This document shows, piece by piece, positions 1-10,556 of a stretch of DNA of 46,747 nt; the stretch's first letter is position 1, and every line of letters begins with the position of its first letter. Source of the DNA: Bryobacterales bacterium. GTDB taxonomy: Bacteria; Acidobacteriota; Terriglobia; Bryobacterales; Bryobacteraceae. The stretch covers positions 1 through 46,747 of the forward strand of contig JADLBD010000160.1 of NCBI GenBank assembly GCA_020847975.1, written 5' to 3'. A model generated the notes under the pieces. It worked only from the letters and a program-made list of their open reading frames with translations, did no database searches and was not told the origin of the DNA. Position numbers and translations under genes: made by a program.

Positions 1-2
1 CG

Positions 3-1880
3 CCCGGCGTCGCCCCGCCGCCACAGCCCACCAACTCACCCGGCCTGAGCATGGGCGGCCTTCGCGGCTGGCTTCAGAAATACAAGTACCAGGAAGTGGC
101 CCCCATCAACCTGCAAAACTCCGGCCGCCTGGAATCTCTCATCCGCGCCGGCAGAATCTACCTGTCTTTGCAGGACGCCATCGCCCTCGCGCTCGAAAAT
201 AACCTCGATCTCGAGATCCAACGCTACTCCATCCCCATTGCGGAAACTGAACTGCTACGCGCCCGCGCCGGAGGCTTGATCCGCGGTATTCCCACCACCT
301 TGAGCACCACCACCACCAACGTGGGTAACCAGGTCGCCTCCACCGGCGGCTTGGGAACCGCGGTTGGTGGCGCAGGTGCCACCAGCCAGGGCACCACCTC
401 TGCCGGCGGATTCGTGTTCTCTCAGACCGGTACCACCATCCCCATCCTCGATCCCACCATTGTCACCGGCTACGGCTTCTTCCATAACACCAACATCAAC
501 TCCAATTCGTTTGCCACCGGCGTACCCGCCTACACGGTCCGCAACCAATCGCCCTTCTTCAGCTACCAGAGGGGATTCCTCACCGGAACCAGCGTCTCGC
601 TCGACTTCAATAATAGCTACGTCCGTTCCACCGTCCCTCGCGCTGAGATCAACCCCTATTACACCGGCAACCTCGGCATCACCCTGACCCAAAACCTGCT
701 GCGCGGGTTTGGACGTGCGGTGAATAACCGCAACATTCGCATCGCCCGCAACGAAATCACCGCCTCGGAACTGGTGTTCAAACAGCAGGTCATCACCACC
801 GTCTCCCAGGTCGTCAACATCTATTGGGACCTCGTCAGTTTCAACGAGGATGCCCGCGTCAAACGGCAGGCGCTGGCGCTCGCGGAGAAACTGCTCAGCG
901 ACAACAAAAAGCAAGTCGAGATCGGCACCCTCGCCCCCATCGAAATCGTCCGCGCCGAATCCGAAGTCGCCCGGAACCAGCAGGATTTGACCGTTTCCGA
1001 AACGCGGGTCCTCCAGCAGGAGACCATCCTCAAGAACGCTCTGAGCCGGACCGGCGTTTCCAGCCCCTCGCTCGCCGATGCGCGAATCGTGACCACTGAT
1101 TCCATCAAGATACCCGATACGGAGAAGATCCAGCCCATCCAGGACCTGGTAAACGTCGCTCTCGAAAAGCGCCCTGATCTCGAACAGACGAGGTTGAGCG
1201 TGATGTCCTCCAAAATCCGCCTCGAAGGCGACAAGAGCCAGTTGAAACCTCAATTGGACGTGACCGCCTCCATGCGAAACAACGGCCTCTCCGGAAACGC
1301 CAGTCTGATCACCGTGCCCGGCGTACCCGGCTTCGTCCAGGTTGCCAATCCCTTCTTCGTCGGCGACTATTCCGGCGTTTTGCGGCAGATTTTCGCCCGT
1401 AACTTCCCTAACTACAACGTGCAGTTCCAATTGACCATCCCCCTGCACAACCGCCAGGCGCGCGCCGACATGGCCAATGACCTGCTCTCCCTCCGTCAGC
1501 AGGAACTGCGGGCTCAGGCGCAGTTGAACCAGGTCCGCGTCGACGTCCAGAATGCGCTCATCGGCCTCCAGCAAGCCCGTGCCGGCTATGAGGCTGCCGT
1601 GAAGGCTCGCATCTTCGCCGAGCAGACCCTCGACGCCGAGCAGAAGAAGTATGCCCTCGGTGCTTCCACCATCTTCCTCGTGATTCAGGCGCAAAGAGAC
1701 CTTGCCGTCGCGCAAGGGACTGAGGTAACCGCTCTCAGTACCTATAGCCGGGCCAGAGTGGCTATGGATCAGGCGTTGGGAACGACTATAGAGATTTACA
1801 ACATCTCTATCGATGAGGCCCGCAAAGGACAGGTGTCGCGCCCCCCGAGCACCGTCCCCATGGGCAACGGAGGAAGATAG
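3..1880 (+). CDS. TolC-family outer-membrane efflux protein (5' end outside window)
   Basis: This is an outer-membrane channel subunit of the TolC/OEP type, which connects inner-membrane pumps to the exterior. The frame is open to the left edge without a stop, and an ATG at 51 lies inside a proline-rich segment (P, G, V, A, P, P, P, Q) typical of an N-terminal linker, so the true start and signal peptide are probably upstream. The body has two OEP-like halves: LQDAIALALENNLDLEIQR near the start, and around residue 370 VNVALEKRPDLEQTRLSV, each followed by long amphipathic helices rich in Q, A and R (for example around 310-340 and 490-560). A Gly/Thr/Ser-rich insertion lies at about residues 80-130. 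An intrinsic terminator follows directly, so this ends a transcription unit. Family assignment is secure; the transported substrate is unknown. Confidence 0.88.
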   Translation, partial: PGVAPPPQPTNSPGLSMGGLRGWLQKYKYQEVAPINLQNSGRLESLIRAGRIYLSLQDAIALALENNLDLEIQRYSIPIAETELLRARAGGLIRGIPTTLSTTTTNVGNQVASTGGLGTAVGGAGATSQGTTSAGGFVFSQTGTTIPILDPTIVTGYGFFHNTNINSNSFATGVPAYTVRNQSPFFSYQRGFLTGTSVSLDFNNSYVRSTVPRAEINPYYTGNLGITLTQNLLRGFGRAVNNRNIRIARNEITASELVFKQQVITTVSQVVNIYWDLVSFNEDARVKRQALALAEKLLSDNKKQVEIGTLAPIEIVRAESEVARNQQDLTVSETRVLQQETILKNALSRTGVSSPSLADARIVTTDSIKIPDTEKIQPIQDLVNVALEKRPDLEQTRLSVMSSKIRLEGDKSQLKPQLDVTASMRNNGLSGNASLITVPGVPGFVQVANPFFVGDYSGVLRQIFARNFPNYNVQFQLTIPLHNRQARADMANDLLSLRQQELRAQAQLNQVRVDVQNALIGLQQARAGYEAAVKARIFAEQTLDAEQKKYALGASTIFLVIQAQRDLAVAQGTEVTALSTYSRARVAMDQALGTTIEIYNISIDEARKGQVSRPPSTVPMGNGGR

Positions 1881-1914
1881 ATTTGTTCCATTTTGGAACA
1901 ACCGCGTCGGAAAG

Positions 1915-1968
1915 AAAGGGCTGGAAAGAATTACCGGGATGCCAAACCCGGACTTTCCAGCCCTTTTT
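1915..1968 (+). terminator. Intrinsic terminator after the efflux gene
   Basis: Perfect 14-bp inverted repeat: AAAGGGCTGGAAAG (1915-1928) pairs with CTTTCCAGCCCTTT (1953-1966), with a nested CCGGG/CCCGG stem in the loop and a T-run at the 3' side. A small hairpin, TTGTTCC/GGAACAA (1883-1901), precedes it. It separates the efflux gene from the sigma-54-type promoter just downstream. Confidence 0.85.
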
Positions 1969-1973
1969 ATTAA

Positions 1974-2007
1974 AATCAACCATTTACGGTTTGGCACACG
2001 GATTGCC
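1974..2007 (+). promoter_or_regulatory. Sigma-54 promoter with IHF-like site
   Basis: TGGCACACGGATTGCC (1992-2007) has the invariant GG-N10-GC layout and matches TGGCAC-N5-TTGC exactly. Eighteen bases upstream of its first T, AATCAACCATTTA (1974-1986) matches the IHF consensus WATCAANNNNTTR at every position. The predicted start is near 2018. The same pair of boxes precedes each of the three small RNAs at 19.2-19.8 kb, with spacing differing by whole 10-bp steps, which raises confidence. It should be read by sigma-54 RNA polymerase with an enhancer-binding protein. No activator gene is visible in the window. Confidence 0.6.
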
Positions 2008-2017
2008 TTTCTTACAG

Positions 2018-2166
2018 GCGTATGAACAAAAGGGAAGGCTCAAGAGAGTAAGGTTGTTCCTCTCCAAGTTTCCGCAAAAGATCGTCCAACCTGTTGAAAA
2101 ACCTGCCTTAGAACCCTCAATCAACCCACCCAACCGAGTCTCTTGAGCCTGTAACTTTCCCTTCGC
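2018..2166 (+). ncRNA. Possible structured RNA or structured leader of the two-component operon
   Basis: There is no coding potential here beyond an 8-codon ORF (ATG at 2022). The two ends pair over a long distance: AGGCTCAAGAGA (2036-2047) with TCTCTTGAGCCT (2139-2150), a perfect 12-bp helix. It is extended, after a bulge, by AAGGGA (2030-2035) with TCCCTT (2158-2163). Inside, AGGTTG (2051-2056) can pair with CAACCT (2087-2092) or with two later CAACC copies. It starts at the predicted sigma-54 start site. It could be a separate RNA or the leader of the response-regulator gene at 2264; I see no terminator between them. The remaining bases to 2263 include an isolated TTGACA (2211) without a convincing -10. 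Confidence 0.4.
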
Positions 2167-2263
2167 CCGAAATCCCGGCCCGGCAAAAAAGTAATAGTCC
2201 CGGCATATTGTTGACAGCCCCTGCCCGCTCCCCTCCCGCCGAAAGGAAAGATATCATCAAAGT

Positions 2264-3001
2264 GTGGCGATCCCCGCGGAAGCGATCCCCTCTCGGATCC
2301 TCATTGTCGACGACGACGTCAAACTCTGCCGCCTCGTCCACGACTACCTCGAACCGCTCGGATATACCGTCGACATGGCGCACAGTGGCCACGAAGGCCT
2401 CGATCGCGCCTTGTCCGAACCCTACGCCGCCATCATCCTGGACGTGATGCTCCCCGGCATCAACGGCCTCGAAGTCTTGCGCCAGTTGCGGCGCAAGTCC
2501 GATGTCCCGGTGCTCATGTTGACCGCCCGCGGGGACGAAGCCGATCGCATCGCCGGCCTCGAGATCGGAGCCGACGACTATCTGCCGAAGACGTTTTCCA
2601 TTCGTGAACTGCTGGCCCGCCTGCGCGCCGTCCTGCGCCGGTCCACCATGGCGGTCGCCGTCGCGGAAGAACCCTCCGAAGCTCCCATCCAACTCGGAGA
2701 ATTATGGATCGACCCCGAAGCCCGCTCCGCCGCTCTCGGCGACAAACCGCTGAATTTAACCCCAATCGAATATCAGATCCTGCTGACCCTGGCCCGCGCG
2801 CCGGGACGCGTTCGCACAAGGGAACAGTTGCTCGACGCAGTGGCGGACCGCAGCTTCGACGCCTTTGACCGTTCCATTGATGTGCACGTCTCGTCGCTCA
2901 GAAAGAAACTCGGCGACGACGCGAAGACTCCCCGCTTCATCGAAACCGTTCGCGGGGCGGGATACCGCATGAGAAAGCCGGGCGTGGAGATCGAATCATG
3001 A
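2264..3001 (+). CDS. OmpR/CpxR-type response regulator
   Basis: DNA-binding response regulator of 245 residues, of usual length for the OmpR family. The receiver domain spans about 11-125: acidic residues D16-D18, phospho-acceptor D60 in IILDVMLPG, T87 and K109. A winged-helix DNA-binding domain covers about 145-240, with the typical VDVHVSSLRKKLG-like strand and GAGYRM hairpin. The linker DDYLPKTF resembles CpxR, with T where P is usual. Start is GTG, with GAAAGG about 13 bases upstream. The stop overlaps the kinase ATG (ATGA), so the pair is translationally coupled. It lies behind the sigma-54-type promoter and structured region at 1974-2166, which may control it. Target genes cannot be told from sequence; the upstream efflux gene is a candidate. 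Confidence 0.93.
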   Translation: MAIPAEAIPSRILIVDDDVKLCRLVHDYLEPLGYTVDMAHSGHEGLDRALSEPYAAIILDVMLPGINGLEVLRQLRRKSDVPVLMLTARGDEADRIAGLEIGADDYLPKTFSIRELLARLRAVLRRSTMAVAVAEEPSEAPIQLGELWIDPEARSAALGDKPLNLTPIEYQILLTLARAPGRVRTREQLLDAVADRSFDAFDRSIDVHVSSLRKKLGDDAKTPRFIETVRGAGYRMRKPGVEIES

Positions 3002-4446
3002 AACCCCGCCTGAGGCTGAGCACGAAGATCCTCCTGCTCGTGTTGTTGAATCTCACGCTCCTCGCGATCGTTTTCGCCATCTTCGTCCGCGTGCAGTTGC
3101 GCCTCGAACTCGAGTCCTTCCTGCTCGCCCCCGCCCGCGAGCGCATCACCTCCGTCTCCCGTCTGCTGGCGCTCGAACTGGAGGACACCGAAGAATCGAA
3201 GCGCAATGAACTGCTGGCCCGCTACAGCGCCGCCCACGGAGTCACCTTCTACCTGTTTCGCGGGGAAGGCGAGCAGGTGGCCGGGCCGAACGTGGATCTT
3301 CCCGAACAGGTGAAGGACCGGCTGAGGAGAGGCCGCTTCCGGGGACGTTTGCCGGTCCTCCCCTTGCCCCCCGCCGGTGAACAACCCGCTCTGCCTCCTT
3401 CCTCGCCGCCCTTTCTGGTCGTCACGGAAAATCCGGACATGTACTGGGTCGGCGTGCGAATCCCCCTCCGCGGCCCCGCGTCGCCCGACCCCGTCCGGGG
3501 AACCATTCTCCTCTCCTCCCCCAGGTTGCTGACCAACCCGTTCTTCTTTGACCCCAAGCCCTGGCTGGGAGCCACCGCCGCCGTGCTGCTCATCTCTTTT
3601 CTCTGCTGGCTCCCCCTGATTCGCGGCATGAAACGATCCATCGAACAGATGAAACAGGCCGCTGAACGGATCGCCGAAGGCCAATTTGACGTGCGCATCC
3701 CCGCCAACCGCGGCGATGAGATCGGTCAGTTGGGAACCGCCATCCGGCGCATGGCGGCGCGCCTTGAAGGCTTCGTCCAGGGGCAGAAGCGTTTCCTCGG
3801 CGACATCGCCCACGAATTGTGTTCCCCGCTGGCGCGGATGCAACTCGCCCTGGCGATTCTCGAACGCAAGGCGCAGGGCTCACTCGCCGGATCGATTGCC
3901 GATCTGCGCGAGGAAGTCGCGGACATGTCCAGCCTCGTCAATGAGCTTCTCTCTTTTTCCAAGGCAGGCATGAAGACCGCTGAGGTGAGGCTGTCCAATG
4001 TGAACGTGGCCCGGGCCATTCAACGTGTCGTCGAGCGCGAAGCCAACGGCACTCCCGTGCACGTGGAAGCCGATCCGCTATTGGAAGTGACCGCCGAGCC
4101 CGACTATCTCCACCGTTCTCTGTCAAACCTCATACGCAACGCGGTGCGCTACGCCGGACAGGAGGGCAAGATCGAGGTCTCCGCGAACTCCGCCGGACAA
4201 GACGTTGTGATCAAGGTGGCCGATAATGGCCCCGGAATCCCCGACGAAGCCCTCGAACAGATCTTCGCCCCGTTCTATCGCGTCGAGGACTCCAGAGACC
4301 GGCGCACCGGCGGAACCGGTCTCGGCCTCGCCATCGTGAAAAGCTGCGTCGAAGCGTGCCAGGGTACCGTCAGTTGCCGCAACCGGAAACCCACCGGCCT
4401 CGAAGTCGAGATCCGGCTTCCCGCCGCTGCGCATGGCGGCACATAA
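2998..4446 (+). CDS. CpxA-like sensor histidine kinase
   Basis: Membrane sensor kinase of 482 residues that should phosphorylate the regulator encoded just upstream (4-base overlap). Transmembrane helices lie at about 10-30 and 190-208, enclosing a roughly 160-residue periplasmic sensor region rich in proline around 119-160. HAMP follows (about 209-260), then HisKA with H272 in AHELCSPLARMQ, where C replaces the common R. The ATPase domain shows the N box LSNLIRNAVRYA, the G1 box DNGPGIP and the G2 box GTGLGLAI. Domain order and motifs are complete, so it should be active. The organisation resembles CpxRA envelope-stress systems; the stimulus is an inference only. Confidence 0.93.
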   Translation: MKPRLRLSTKILLLVLLNLTLLAIVFAIFVRVQLRLELESFLLAPARERITSVSRLLALELEDTEESKRNELLARYSAAHGVTFYLFRGEGEQVAGPNVDLPEQVKDRLRRGRFRGRLPVLPLPPAGEQPALPPSSPPFLVVTENPDMYWVGVRIPLRGPASPDPVRGTILLSSPRLLTNPFFFDPKPWLGATAAVLLISFLCWLPLIRGMKRSIEQMKQAAERIAEGQFDVRIPANRGDEIGQLGTAIRRMAARLEGFVQGQKRFLGDIAHELCSPLARMQLALAILERKAQGSLAGSIADLREEVADMSSLVNELLSFSKAGMKTAEVRLSNVNVARAIQRVVEREANGTPVHVEADPLLEVTAEPDYLHRSLSNLIRNAVRYAGQEGKIEVSANSAGQDVVIKVADNGPGIPDEALEQIFAPFYRVEDSRDRRTGGTGLGLAIVKSCVEACQGTVSCRNRKPTGLEVEIRLPAAAHGGT

Positions 4447-4485
4447 TCGCCATCGAGGACTCTCCCCGCTCGCGGCCCCGTTGAT

Positions 4486-5107
4486 CTACCGGATCACCGA
4501 CGCCTTCCGGATGAAATCAAGCCGCGGAAAGTCACGTTCCAGGTAGGCATTCCCTTGCACCTCTGCCTTGATGCCGTCGGGCCCGGAACCCTTGGGAGCA
4601 AGTTCGCCGTAGAGAAACGTCAGCTTGTCCGCCGCCTCCATACCCTCCACCACCTTCCCGAAAGCGGGAAAGCTCTGCTTGTCGAGCGAGGGGTTATCGC
4701 GCAGGTTGAGAAACACCTGCACCGCCCGTGTGTTGGGTCCATTGTGAGCGAAACTCACCGTGCCTCGCTTGTTGCTCAGCTTCACCGGTTCATCGGCCAT
4801 GCGCAACTCGCGCCACAGTTCGCCCTGCTTCGGGTCGGGCGCAATCCCGAATTGGGCGATGAACCCCCGAATCACACGATGAAAGCGCGAGCCGTCGTAG
4901 TAGTGGACTCCAACCAGTTCGTAAAACCTCTCGGCTGCCCGCGGAGCCCACTCCTTCTTCACTTCAATCACGATATCGCCCTTGCTGGTCTCGAGTTTCA
5001 CTCGATACGTGTCCGGCATTGGCGCCTGCTTCGGAGCTTCTACAGTCTTCCTCGCCTCCGGCGCTCCGCCGCAGCCCGCAAGACAGAGCGCGATCACCGC
5101 AACCCAA

Positions 5108-5118
<11 letters not shown>
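4486..5118 (-). CDS. Cyclophilin-type peptidyl-prolyl isomerase, lipoprotein
   Basis: Cis-trans prolyl isomerase of 210 residues, expected to act in the periplasm, anchored by lipid. An N-terminal lipobox (LAGC, Cys16) follows a short hydrophobic stretch. The cyclophilin domain starts near residue 38 (VKLETSKGDIVIEV) and contains FHRVIRGFIAQFG, which holds the active-site Arg, and later VSFAHNGPNT and QVFLNL, corresponding to the family's MAN/SQFFI region. It overlaps the end of polA by 11 bases on the same strand, so it is translated as the second gene of that unit. The C-terminal about 40 residues extend slightly beyond the core fold. Confidence 0.9.
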
Positions 5119-7687
<2,569 letters not shown>

Positions 7688-7758
7688 GACCCCCCTATGA
7701 TACCCCAGAGGCGCGACGGACACACCGCGAACCTCGAATTGTGGTAAAAATGACACAC

Positions 7759-7787
7759 GTGACAAGCGTAACTTGTTCTGGCATAAT
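7759..7787 (+). promoter_or_regulatory. Sigma-70 promoter of lpxC
   Basis: GTGACA (7759-7764), a 17-base spacer and CATAAT (7782-7787) each match consensus at 5 of 6 positions. The predicted start is about 7794, followed by GGAGG (7803-7807). This rules against the upstream in-frame GTG at 7741, which would lie before the transcript start. Confidence 0.65.
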
Positions 7788-7812
7788 CACTTACTTGGGC
7801 CCGGAGGCTTGT

Positions 7813-8700
7813 TTGCGTTTTGAAACCACCGTTCAGCGCCCTGTCGAGGCGGAGGGGATTGGGCTGCACCATGGGGTCCCGGTTCGCATTCGGATTTTGC
7901 CCGCCCCCCCGATGACGGGGATTATCTTCCTTCGCACTGATCTCGAACGTTTCGCTATCCCCGCGAGTTGGCGCCACGTGGCGCGAGTGAGTTACGCCAC
8001 CAGCCTCATGCGCCAGGGCGTGCTCATCTCCACCACCGAACACCTCCTCAGTGTCTTCTACAGCATGGGCATTGACAATGCCTATGTCGAGATCGACAAC
8101 CTCGAAGTGCCCATCCTCGACGGCAGCGGCGAGCCATTTGTGCGCCTCATCCAGGAAGCGGGTATCCGCGTCTTCCGCCGCCGTAAGCGCTACCTGCGCA
8201 TCCGCCGCGAAGTCACGGTGGAAGCCAAGGGAAAGCGCATCTCCATCCTCCCCGCCGATGGTTTCTTCCTCTCCTGCCACATCTATTTTGACCATCCCCT
8301 CGTCGGCCACCAGACACTCGAAATGGAACTGACTCCGGAAGCATACGCGGACGATATCGCTCCGGCGCGTACGTTCGGCTTTGCCTGGGAACTCGACTCC
8401 ATGCGCGACATGGGCCTTATCCGCGGCGCGAACCTCGAGAATGCCGTCTGTTTCGAACGCGACGGAGTAATGAATCCGGACGGGATGCGTTACCCCGACG
8501 AACCTTGCCGGCACAAAGCCCTTGACCTCATTGGCGACCTCGCGCTCATCGGCAAACCCCTGCTGGGGCACGTCATCGCCCAACGCGCGGGACATGCCAT
8601 GCACACCGCCCTGGTGGCCAAAATCATGTCCGATCCTTCCTTGTACGAATTGATCACCTACGATCAACTCGCCATGAAAGCCGCTCACGTCGTGGCCTGA
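7813..8700 (+). CDS. lpxC: UDP-3-O-acyl-N-acetylglucosamine deacetylase
   Basis: Zinc deacetylase carrying out the committed step of lipid A synthesis in the cytoplasm. Start is TTG at 7813, five bases after GGAGG, giving 295 residues, the normal family length; translation would begin RFETTVQRPVEAEGIGLHHG, matching LpxC N-termini. Metal ligands and catalytic residues are visible: H77 in STTEHLL, H234 and D238 in RHKALDLIGDL, and H261 in GHAMH. The signature LEVPILDGSGEPFV corresponds to the IPIMDGSA region of the E. coli enzyme. It opens a four-gene plus-strand run with pgsA, a hydrolase and a permease, divergent from polA. It shows the organism makes an LPS outer membrane. Confidence 0.95.
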   Translation: MRFETTVQRPVEAEGIGLHHGVPVRIRILPAPPMTGIIFLRTDLERFAIPASWRHVARVSYATSLMRQGVLISTTEHLLSVFYSMGIDNAYVEIDNLEVPILDGSGEPFVRLIQEAGIRVFRRRKRYLRIRREVTVEAKGKRISILPADGFFLSCHIYFDHPLVGHQTLEMELTPEAYADDIAPARTFGFAWELDSMRDMGLIRGANLENAVCFERDGVMNPDGMRYPDEPCRHKALDLIGDLALIGKPLLGHVIAQRAGHAMHTALVAKIMSDPSLYELITYDQLAMKAAHVVA

Positions 8701-8720
8701 CAATCGCCCGCCTCGCCCCT

Positions 8721-9260
8721 ATGCGGCACATCCCGAACCTGCTCTGTCTGTTACGCATCGCGCTCGCTCCCGTGTGCGCCTCGATGGTGGCCGGGCGCGA
8801 TTTCCGCCAGGGCTTGCTTTGGTTCCTGGCGGCGGGCTTTACAGACTTCCTCGACGGCTTCCTCGCCCGGCGCATGTCCTGGCACTCGCGCGCCGGAGCC
8901 TATCTGGATCCCCTGGCGGACAAGGTGCTGATGTCCGCCGGCTACATCGCTCTGGGCCTGGCAGAGGTGGTTCCCTGGTGGCTGGTGGCGCTCATTTTCG
9001 GGCGCGATGTGGTCATCCTCGCCGGAGCCGCCATCGTCTATGCCCGCGTGGGACGGACCGAGTTCCCCCCTTCCATGGCGGGCAAAATCAGCACCACCAT
9101 TCAGATCCTTGCCGGGGGCGTGATTCTTTCCGCCGCAGCCGGCATCTTCCCGAAACCCGTTGTGCCTGTCGCCATTGCCGCCGCCGCCGCGGGTACGCTC
9201 TTCAGCGGCCTTGATTACGCGCGGCGCGGCTACAGTATGATAACCGCAGGAGACTCCTGA
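8721..9260 (+). CDS. pgsA: CDP-alcohol phosphatidyltransferase (PgsA-like)
   Basis: Integral membrane enzyme of 179 residues, probably CDP-diacylglycerol:glycerol-3-phosphate phosphatidyltransferase, making phosphatidylglycerophosphate. The complete family motif D-x2-DG-x2-AR-x8-G-x3-D-x3-D is present at D42, D45, G46, A49, R50, G59, D63 and D67. Several hydrophobic helices follow (about 75-95, 97-115, 130-150, 155-170). It begins 20 bases after lpxC and ends 3 bases before the next start, so all are probably co-transcribed. Length fits PgsA; another CDP-alcohol transferase of the same family cannot be excluded from sequence alone. Confidence 0.88.
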   Translation: MRHIPNLLCLLRIALAPVCASMVAGRDFRQGLLWFLAAGFTDFLDGFLARRMSWHSRAGAYLDPLADKVLMSAGYIALGLAEVVPWWLVALIFGRDVVILAGAAIVYARVGRTEFPPSMAGKISTTIQILAGGVILSAAAGIFPKPVVPVAIAAAAAGTLFSGLDYARRGYSMITAGDS

Positions 9261-9263
9261 GCC

Positions 9264-10544
9264 GTGAAACTCTTCTTGTTCCTGGTTGCATGGACCGCCT
9301 TCGCCGAACCGGCGCGCATCGAAACCACGTCCTGGCGTGTTTGGAGCCAGAGGGAACAGACCGCCCCCAGGGCATACGTGGACCCCACCATCACCCGCAG
9401 CGGTAAGGGATCGCTCGCCGTTTCCGGCAACAGCAACATTGCTGTCCACGGCGGCTGGGAGCACACTGTCAGCGGCATTGAAGCCGGTAAGTGGTATCGC
9501 TTCACAGCCTATTACAAATCGCAGGGCGTTCGTTATCCCACCTGGCAGATCGTCCCCCGCGTGGACTGGCGCGACGCCGCCGGCAAGCGCGCCGGACAGC
9601 CGGACTACGTCTACAAAACCAGGCAGGAAGGGGAATGGACAAAAACCTGGCTCGAGATTCCCGCGCCGGACCGCGCCAGTTCCGCCGTCCTCCAACTGTT
9701 CCTGAGCAATGCTCCAGCCGGAATAGTGTGGTGGGATGACGTCAGTCTCGAGCCCGTCCCCGCGCCCAAAGAGCGCAAGATCCGCGTAGCGTCCATCAAT
9801 CTCCGGCCCGCTCACCTCAAGTCGCGCGAGGAGAACGTCGAGCGCTTCATCAGTGCCCTCGACCAGGCCGCGCCCGGCCCCATGGACATCATCCTCTTTC
9901 CCGAGGGCATGACCGTAGTCGGCACCGGAATCCCCTATGTGCAGGTGGCCGAACCCGTTCCCGGACCCACCACCGAGCGCCTCGGAAAGCTCGCCCGCGA
10001 ACGCCGCTCCTATGTCGTGGCCGGCCTCTACGAAAAGGAAGGACCGGCCGTCTACAACACAGCCGTCCTCATCGACCGCGAAGGCCGCTTGGCCGGCAAG
10101 TACCGCAAGGTATACCTTCCGCGCGAGGAATATGAAGCCGGGCTCACGCCCGGGAACGAATACCCCGTCTTCGACACCGATTTCGGACGAATTGGTCTGA
10201 TGATCTGCTACGACGTCTTCTATACCGATCCGGCGAAGGCGCTCGCCGCGCAGGGAGCCGAAATGATCCTGCTTCCCATCTGGGGCGGCGATGAGACCCT
10301 CGCCAAAGCCCGCGCCATCGAGAACCGCATCTTCCTCATTACCAGCGGCTATGACCACCCCACTTACATCATGGATCCCGACGGAGAGCGTATCTCCTGG
10401 GCGCGCGAGCGCGGATCCGCCGCCGTGGCCACCATCGATCTGAACCGCCGCTACACCCAGCAGTTCCTTGGCGACATGCGCAACCGCAGAATGAAGGAGC
10501 AGCGGACGGACGTGCCTGTGCCCGCCCCAGGTGTGGACCGCTAG
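9264..10544 (+). CDS. Secreted carbon-nitrogen hydrolase with N-terminal beta-sandwich-like domain
   Basis: Nitrilase-superfamily amidase of 426 residues, with a GTG start and GGAG 10 bases upstream. A signal peptide (KLFLFLVAWTAFAEP) indicates export. Residues about 20-165 look like a carbohydrate-binding/discoidin-type beta domain (SGIEAGKWYRFTAYYKS, ending WWDDVSLEP), typical of modules preceding hydrolases. The hydrolase domain starts near 172 and has the Glu-Lys-Cys triad: E214 in LFPEGM, K282 in GKYRKVYLP, C315 in LMICYDVFY. The substrate is unknown; the module combination suggests a periplasmic or extracellular amide linked to sugar metabolism. It sits between pgsA and an amino-acid permease, and co-transcription is likely. 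Confidence 0.85.
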   Translation: MKLFLFLVAWTAFAEPARIETTSWRVWSQREQTAPRAYVDPTITRSGKGSLAVSGNSNIAVHGGWEHTVSGIEAGKWYRFTAYYKSQGVRYPTWQIVPRVDWRDAAGKRAGQPDYVYKTRQEGEWTKTWLEIPAPDRASSAVLQLFLSNAPAGIVWWDDVSLEPVPAPKERKIRVASINLRPAHLKSREENVERFISALDQAAPGPMDIILFPEGMTVVGTGIPYVQVAEPVPGPTTERLGKLARERRSYVVAGLYEKEGPAVYNTAVLIDREGRLAGKYRKVYLPREEYEAGLTPGNEYPVFDTDFGRIGLMICYDVFYTDPAKALAAQGAEMILLPIWGGDETLAKARAIENRIFLITSGYDHPTYIMDPDGERISWARERGSAAVATIDLNRRYTQQFLGDMRNRRMKEQRTDVPVPAPGVDR

Positions 10545-10556
10545 GCTCACCCGAAC

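Noticed and set aside
255..1997. Long antisense frame of 580 codons opposite the efflux gene
   Set aside because: Composition (many G, D, V, E) and lack of any domain are typical of a GC-rich shadow; the sense strand has clear TolC features.
2211..2216. TTGACA as a promoter for the response regulator
   Set aside because: At 16-18 bases downstream there is only CT-rich sequence, with no -10 element.
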